DNA of 28,642 bases from Pseudomonadota bacterium (GTDB taxonomy: Bacteria > Pseudomonadota > Gammaproteobacteria > Xanthomonadales > Xanthomonadaceae), in contig JAEWFT010000038.1 of the NCBI GenBank assembly GCA_023388715.1, forward strand, positions 1 through 28,642, in the 5' to 3' direction. Numbering within the stretch: position 1 is the first letter of the stretch; every line of letters starts with the position of its first letter. Shown piece by piece: positions 23,984 through 28,642 of this stretch. A program made the translations under genes and the position numbers. The notes beneath the pieces were generated by a model. It worked only from the letters and a program-made list of their open reading frames with translations. It was not told the origin of the DNA and ran no database searches.

Positions 23984-24678
23984 AGATGAAGACCGCGATC
24001 CTGACCGACATCGAAGGCACCACGAGTTCCATCTCCTTCGTGCGCGACGTGCTGTTCCCGTACGCGCGCAGCCGCCTGCCCGCCTTCGTCGCCGAACACG
24101 GCAACGAACCGGGCGTGCGCCACTGGCTGGACATGGTGGCGACCGAACACGGCGCGATGTGCGACGACGCGATGGTGGTGGAGACGCTGCAGGGCTGGAT
24201 CGACCAGGACCGCAAGCACACCGCGCTCAAGGCGCTGCAGGGCATGGTGTGGGAGGCCGGCTACCGCGACGGCGACTTCAGCGCTCCGCTCTACCCCGAC
24301 GTGGCGCCGGCGCTGCGCCAGTGGCATGCGCAGGGACATGCTCTGGCGGTTTATTCCTCCGGCTCGGTGCCGGCGCAGAAGCTGCTGTTCTCGCACACCG
24401 ACGCCGGCGACCTGACCGCGCTGCTGTGCGGATACTTCGACACCACCAGCGGCCACAAGCGCGACCCGGACAGCTACCGCCTGATCGCCGACGCGCTCGA
24501 TCGGCAACCGGGCGACGTGCTGTTCCTGTCGGACGTGGTGGAGGAACTGGACGCCGCGCGCGCCGCCGGCATGCGCACCATGCTGGTGGATCGCCGCGAG
24601 GACTACCCGCAGCCGCGCCTGGGCCCGGCGACCAACGGCCATCCGCGCGCCGAGGCATTCGACGCGATCCGACCCTGA
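23980..24678 (+). CDS. mtnC: Enolase-phosphatase E1
   Basis: A 232-residue HAD-family protein that enolises and dephosphorylates the 2,3-diketo-5-methylthiopentyl-1-phosphate made by MtnB. DIEGTT (Asp10, Glu12) is the HAD motif I of the MtnC clade. YSSGSVPAQK gives motif II and GHKRDPDSY the motif III Lys, with LSDVVEELDAA as motif IV. The ATG at 23980 overlaps the mtnD stop; a second ATG two codons on (23986) is possible. The stop is three bases from the convergent phosphoesterase gene. Confidence 0.93.
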   Translation: MKMKTAILTDIEGTTSSISFVRDVLFPYARSRLPAFVAEHGNEPGVRHWLDMVATEHGAMCDDAMVVETLQGWIDQDRKHTALKALQGMVWEAGYRDGDFSAPLYPDVAPALRQWHAQGHALAVYSSGSVPAQKLLFSHTDAGDLTALLCGYFDTTSGHKRDPDSYRLIADALDRQPGDVLFLSDVVEELDAARAAGMRTMLVDRREDYPQPRLGPATNGHPRAEAFDAIRP

Positions 24679-24681
24679 CGC

Positions 24682-26043
24682 TCAAGGCGTCGCGTCAGCC
24701 AGCCGGTAGCTGGTTGCGGCCCGCTGCTCGCCCTGCCAGCGGTCGAACGCGCGCACCTCGACCCGGTGCTCGCCGGCGGGAAGGTTGGTCGGCAGCGCGC
24801 CGCGCCACAGGTGCCGGGAGACCTCGGCCTCCGGCGAGCGATCAAAGCCGCGCAGCTCGGGTGCCTCGTCGTCGCGGCGGTTCTCCGCCATCACCCGCGG
24901 ATCCGGCTGCAGCACCTTGCGCATCGGCTGCCATTCGCCATCGCCGATGCGGTACTCCACGCGGGTATCGTCCAGGCCCATGTACACGTTCGCGTACACG
25001 CCCCACGCGGGATAGGCGCCGCGCCGCAGCACCCGCGACGCGTGCAGGCCGATCGGCGCGCTGACCGGATCGCGAGCGTTTGTCCATGCCAGCGCGTAGT
25101 CGCCGCCCGCTTTCACGGTGAGCGTCGCGTACCCGTTCGGTGTGCCGTCCGCCATCGTGCTGTCGGGGATGCCGGCGGCGTCCTTCGCCCCCGACCAGTA
25201 CGCGCCGCAGCTGGCGCCGACGTTGTACTCGTGCAGCGCGCGCGGGCCGTGCCAGCCGCTGGCCGCATCGTGGAAGACATGCCGTTGACTGTGGGTATGC
25301 GCGCTCAGCACGAGGATATGCGGGAACGGTTGCAGCAGGGCGAACAACTTTGCGCGGTCGCCGTCGCGGAACGTGTCGCGCCCCGGCTCCTCGAACAGAG
25401 GAACGTGCATGGCGAGCACCAGCAGGCGGCGTTTGTCCAGGGTGGGCAGCCAGCGCTCGAGGAACGCGAACTGGTCCTCGCGCAGGCCGCCGATGTAGGC
25501 AGGGCGGGCGCTAGGGGCGCTGATCACGTTGTCCAACGTGACCAGGTTGAACAGCGCCGCCTGGCGCGCGCGCGTGTCCGCCCCGAACGTGCGGATGAAG
25601 CCGTCCAGCGCATCGTCATCGCTGGTGGCGGCGGGATCGACGTCGTGGTTGCCGGGGGCGAACAGCCAGGGGATCCCGAGCGAGGCAACGGCCTCCTGCA
25701 CGTCGGGCCACAGCGCGGGCACGTCGTCGACCAGGTCGCCCAGCACCACCCCGAGCTGGAACGGATGGTGGGTTCGCAGCGGCTCGATGATGTCGCGCCG
25801 GAAGTAACCGGCATCCGCCGCCGATTTCAACTGCGGATCGCCCAGCACCAGCAACCGTGCCTCCGCTTCGCCACCCCTGCGCGGCACGCGCGCATAGGCG
25901 ATGCAGGCGGGAGCGTCGGGGGTCGCGGCAAGCGCGCGCGGCAGCCGCAACGGCGACTCGATGGCGACCGGCACGCAGGGCGATGCGGCGTGCGCCGGCA
26001 GGCAGGCGAACAGGAGCAGCAGGATGGCCAATACGCGTCGCAT
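24682..26043 (-). CDS. Secreted calcineurin-like metallophosphoesterase
   Basis: A 453-residue protein with a signal peptide (residues 1-20, ends PAHAA). An N-terminal beta domain (about 25-75) precedes the catalytic domain, with motifs GDPQ, GDLVDD, PGNHDVD, AMHVP and SAHTHSQ. The first motif has Gln where the common DxH has His, as in several bacterial phosphoesterase groups. A C-terminal beta domain (about 330-453) ends in WQGEQRAATSYRL. Periplasmic hydrolysis of a phosphoester is likely; the substrate is unknown. The ATG at 26043 gives a good signal peptide; the frame from 26112 would overlap the divergent cyclase gene. No strong ribosome site is seen. Confidence 0.88.
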   Translation of the reverse strand: MRRVLAILLLLFACLPAHAASPCVPVAIESPLRLPRALAATPDAPACIAYARVPRRGGEAEARLLVLGDPQLKSAADAGYFRRDIIEPLRTHHPFQLGVVLGDLVDDVPALWPDVQEAVASLGIPWLFAPGNHDVDPAATSDDDALDGFIRTFGADTRARQAALFNLVTLDNVISAPSARPAYIGGLREDQFAFLERWLPTLDKRRLLVLAMHVPLFEEPGRDTFRDGDRAKLFALLQPFPHILVLSAHTHSQRHVFHDAASGWHGPRALHEYNVGASCGAYWSGAKDAAGIPDSTMADGTPNGYATLTVKAGGDYALAWTNARDPVSAPIGLHASRVLRRGAYPAWGVYANVYMGLDDTRVEYRIGDGEWQPMRKVLQPDPRVMAENRRDDEAPELRGFDRSPEAEVSRHLWRGALPTNLPAGEHRVEVRAFDRWQGEQRAATSYRLADATP

Positions 26044-26076
26044 GCGGGAAGTATGCGGCGCGTCGCGCCCCTGCAC

Positions 26077-26082
26077 TAGAAT
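26077..26082 (+). promoter_or_regulatory. -10 element of the 7TM diguanylate cyclase gene, implying a leaderless mRNA
   Basis: TAGAAT (five of six) ends at -7 relative to the A of the ATG at 26089. No Shine-Dalgarno lies between. The transcript may therefore start at the start codon. Confidence 0.45.
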
Positions 26083-26088
26083 CGGGCG

Positions 26089-27942
26089 ATGGGGAAGCGG
26101 CGCACGCGGCAACGAGCGGGGACCGGGCGGGCGTGGCTCGCGCTCGTGCTGCTGGCACTGAGTTGCCTGGGCGCGGCGCTGGCGTCGCCCGCGGCAGCCG
26201 ACGCACTCACGCTACGCCCCGGCGACTCGGCGGTGCACCTGAGCAAGACCATCCGCTACTGGCACGACGCCGATGCCAAGGCCAGCGCCGACGCCGCATT
26301 CGCCAACGCCAATGCAGCGGCGTTCCAGCCACTGCCCGGCGGCAGCCCGGCGCTGGGTTTCCGCACCGGCGCCTTCTGGTTCCACCTTCCGCTGGTCAAC
26401 CTGCAGGCGGACGAGACGCGCTGGATGCTGGTCCAGGAATACGCGCTGAGCGACCGCATCGACGTCTACGCGCGCTATCCCGATGGGCGGATCGTCCACC
26501 AGGCCAGCGGTGACCACCTGCCGTTCACCAGCCGCTTCGTCCGCTACCGCCATCCCAACTTCCGGCTGGACCTGCCCCGCGGCGAGGTCGTCGAACTGCT
26601 GGTGCGCGTGCAGAGCGAAAGCTCGATGCAGGTCCCGCTGGTGCTCTACACGCCGCGCGCGCTGACCGAGGTGATGCGCGATTCGCAGTTCTCGACCGGG
26701 ATCTATTACGGAATCGTGCTGGCGCTGTTCTTCTACAACCTGGTGCTGTGGCTGATGCTGCGCGACGCCGGGTATTTCTGGTACCTGCTGCACAACGGCG
26801 CGTTCGGGCTGGTGCTGTTCACGCTCAACGGCTACGGCTTTGAATACCTGTGGCCCAATTCCCCTTGGGCCGCCGATGCCGCGGTGCCGATCTCGATCTG
26901 CCTGGCGCTGATCGGCATGCAGCTGTTCGCCCGCAGTTTCCTCGAGCTGCCGAAGCGGTGGCGCCTGGGCAATGCGGTCAGCCTGTCGCTGACGGGCTTC
27001 TTCGTGCTGCTGGGCATCGCCTCGTTCTGGCTGCCCTACAGCGTGGCCACTCCGCTGGCATCGCGCGCGGTGCTGTTCGGCGTGCTGTGGATCATCTTCG
27101 CAGCGATCGTGATCCTGCGGCGCGGCTACCAGCCCGCCAGGGTCTTCCTGCTGGCGTGGTCGCTGTTCCTCGGCGGCACCGCGGCGTTCACCCTGCTCGC
27201 CTTCGGCATGCTGCCCAAGACGTTCTGGACCCACAACGGCGTGCAGGTTGGTTCCGCCCTGGAAATGCTGCTGCTGTCGCTGGCGCTGGGTTCGCGCTAT
27301 GCCGGGTTGCGCAAGGAAAACATCCGAGTCGTGCAGCGCGCCAACGAGGAACTGGAGCGCAGCGTGATCGCGCGCACCCACGAGCTTCGCAAGACCATGG
27401 CCCAGCTCGGCGAGGCCAACGTGCAGCTGCGCGAATACAGCCGCCGCGACCCGCTGACCGGCACCTACAACCGGCGGCATTTCCGGGAGTCGCTGCAAGG
27501 GATGCTGGAGGCGCGGCGCCTCGATGGCAGCCCGCTCGCCCTGCTGCTGCTGGACCTCGACCACTTCAAGTCCATCAACGACACCCACGGCCACCTTGCG
27601 GGCGACGATTGCCTGACGATGGTGGCCGGGTGCCTGCGCGAGGTGGCCGAACCGCGCGGCGGGCTGGTGGCGCGGTTCGGCGGCGAGGAGTTCGTGGTGG
27701 TCCTGCCCGGGCTGGACGCGCAGGAGGCGCTGCAGGTGGCCGAGGCGATGCGCCTGCGCATCCACCAGACGCCGGTGTCGTGGAAGGGACGCAGCATCCG
27801 CGTCAGTGCCAGCATCGGCGTGCACACGGTGGCCGGCCGCGACATCCCTCCGGACGAGGCGATCCGGGTGGCCGACGAAGCGCTTTACCGGGCGAAGGAC
27901 GAAGGACGCAACTGCGTGCGCCACTCGCTCACCAGCGCGTAA
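26089..27942 (+). CDS. 7TM-DISM diguanylate cyclase
   Basis: A 617-residue inner-membrane receptor. The N-terminal signal segment (about 15-38) is followed by a periplasmic 7TMR-DISMED2 beta-sandwich (about 45-195), seven TM helices (about 200-395), a short coiled coil (about 405-445) and a GGDEF domain. The active site GGEEF is at 531-535 with LLLDLDHFKSINDTHGH. The RxxD I-site is absent (PRGG at that position). DISMED2 modules often bind carbohydrate-like ligands, and this probably turns an external signal into c-di-GMP. It is divergent from the phosphoesterase gene and convergent with the ammonia-lyase, with 26 bases between stops. Confidence 0.92.
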   Translation: MGKRRTRQRAGTGRAWLALVLLALSCLGAALASPAAADALTLRPGDSAVHLSKTIRYWHDADAKASADAAFANANAAAFQPLPGGSPALGFRTGAFWFHLPLVNLQADETRWMLVQEYALSDRIDVYARYPDGRIVHQASGDHLPFTSRFVRYRHPNFRLDLPRGEVVELLVRVQSESSMQVPLVLYTPRALTEVMRDSQFSTGIYYGIVLALFFYNLVLWLMLRDAGYFWYLLHNGAFGLVLFTLNGYGFEYLWPNSPWAADAAVPISICLALIGMQLFARSFLELPKRWRLGNAVSLSLTGFFVLLGIASFWLPYSVATPLASRAVLFGVLWIIFAAIVILRRGYQPARVFLLAWSLFLGGTAAFTLLAFGMLPKTFWTHNGVQVGSALEMLLLSLALGSRYAGLRKENIRVVQRANEELERSVIARTHELRKTMAQLGEANVQLREYSRRDPLTGTYNRRHFRESLQGMLEARRLDGSPLALLLLDLDHFKSINDTHGHLAGDDCLTMVAGCLREVAEPRGGLVARFGGEEFVVVLPGLDAQEALQVAEAMRLRIHQTPVSWKGRSIRVSASIGVHTVAGRDIPPDEAIRVADEALYRAKDEGRNCVRHSLTSA

Positions 27943-27968
27943 GGCCGCGAGGCGTCCCGCTCGCGCGC

Positions 27969-28642
27969 TCAGCCGCGACCGGTGCGTGCGTGCGCCAGCA
28001 ACTCCCCGTTGGCGACCATCGCGACGGCGCAGGCGACCTCGCCATCCATCGCACGATCACGCTCCAGGTAGGGGATGCGGGCGCGGATGGCGGCGTGCGC
28101 AGCGGCGACCGCCCTGCCCGGCTGGAACTCGGGGGCCTGGGCCAGTTGCCCGCGCAGCGCATCGACCTCGGCAAGGAAGGCGGCGTGCCCGGGGGCATCC
28201 GGCAGCGGCCCGCAGCCCACCTTCGCGGCAAATCCTGCGGCATCGGTGCGACGGGCCAGCTCACGGGCGGCGTTGATCATGTCGCGGCGCAGGTCCAGCG
28301 CCTGCGCAGCCGTGTACAGCTCCAGCCCCAGCACCTTGCCGAGGTCCTGCGCCATCGCCAGCACGTGGCGGGCCTCGTTGGCGCCCATCGACACATGGTC
28401 CTCGGCATTGGCCGAGGTCGGGATGGAATAGACAGAGGCCGGCATCGCGCGGCTGGCGAGGTCGTTGACGATGGCCGCGGCGGTGTACTGCACGATCATG
28501 AAGCCCGACTCGGTACCGTCCTCGTTGCCGATCAGGAAGGCCGGCAGGCCGTCGTTCGTCGCCGGGTCCACCAGCTTGTTGAGGCGGCGCTCGCTGATCG
28601 ACGCCAGCACCGGGATCGCAGCCTTCAGGTAGCTCATCGCCA
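27969..28642 (-). CDS. Histidine/aromatic amino-acid ammonia-lyase, C-terminal part (runs off the right edge)
   Basis: The last 223 residues or so of a MIO-type ammonia-lyase; the MIO loop lies outside the window. NEDGTESGFMIVQYTAAAI and SIPTSANAEDHVSMGA match the HAL fold, with the acidic catalytic Glu in AEDH. Where typical HutH has SANQEDH and ASVDS, this has SANAEDH and ASVYS, and the tail is longer (about 45 residues with RARIPYLERDR). It could be HutH, or the HAL-like lyase found in xanthomonadin/aryl-polyene clusters. Without the upstream part I cannot decide. The ATG seen near 28637 is internal, since the frame continues to the edge. Confidence 0.8.
   Translation of the reverse strand, partial: AMSYLKAAIPVLASISERRLNKLVDPATNDGLPAFLIGNEDGTESGFMIVQYTAAAIVNDLASRAMPASVYSIPTSANAEDHVSMGANEARHVLAMAQDLGKVLGLELYTAAQALDLRRDMINAARELARRTDAAGFAAKVGCGPLPDAPGHAAFLAEVDALRGQLAQAPEFQPGRAVAAAHAAIRARIPYLERDRAMDGEVACAVAMVANGELLAHARTGRG

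Overview
The window is a 28.6 kb piece of a GC-rich, gene-dense bacterial chromosome, most probably from the Xanthomonadaceae (Lysobacter, Luteimonas, Thermomonas or Pseudoxanthomonas type). The support is the strong GC codon bias, the gene set (liu leucine catabolism, EfpL-type elongation factor, E. coli-like SerA, MtnB-MtnD-MtnC) and one REP element of the TGTAGGAGCGGCT class. The genus is an inference. I see no tRNA, rRNA, CRISPR array, transposase or prophage gene.

Layout. After the tail of an unknown Ala/Lys-rich protein and its terminator (1-188) comes a leucine/isovalerate catabolic cluster: liuB (250-1860), liuC, liuD and liuE (2898-6575). It is interrupted by a bactofilin and a zinc-ribbon protein (1946-2772). 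A three-PAS GGDEF-EAL protein is coupled to liuE by a 4-bp overlap, followed by a GNAT acetyltransferase (to 9621). A convergent gene encodes a monohaem cytochrome c joined to a probable outer-membrane beta-barrel. It is divergent from an operon of a type-2 hydroxyacyl-CoA dehydrogenase, a two-TM protein and efpL (10843-12474). Then come a divergent FAD-linked D-2-hydroxyglutarate dehydrogenase-like gene and serA, a NUDIX hydrolase ending in a REP element, and an APC amino-acid permease (to 17559).

The respiratory part (17623-22663) holds a TonB-dependent haemin/haemoglobin-type receptor, divergent from a nirS with an extra N-terminal cytochrome c domain, and a convergent Tat-exported HiPIP. 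Both nirS and the HiPIP gene carry FNR/DNR-type boxes at the -41.5 geometry relative to a plausible -10. The two therefore look co-induced under low oxygen, with HiPIP a candidate electron donor to the fused nitrite reductase. No haem d1 biosynthesis gene and no nirM/nirC is present here.

The right end has mtnB-mtnD-mtnC of the methionine salvage pathway (22797-24678), a convergent calcineurin-like phosphoesterase, a 7TM-DISM diguanylate cyclase and the C-terminal part of an aromatic amino-acid/histidine ammonia-lyase that runs off the window. No stretch over 300 bases lacks a gene.

The most notable items are the fused NirS with its FNR-linked HiPIP, the short cytochrome c/beta-barrel fusion, and a c-di-GMP protein with an altered EAL motif coupled to leucine catabolism. 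All family assignments come from reading motifs by eye; no database search was run.
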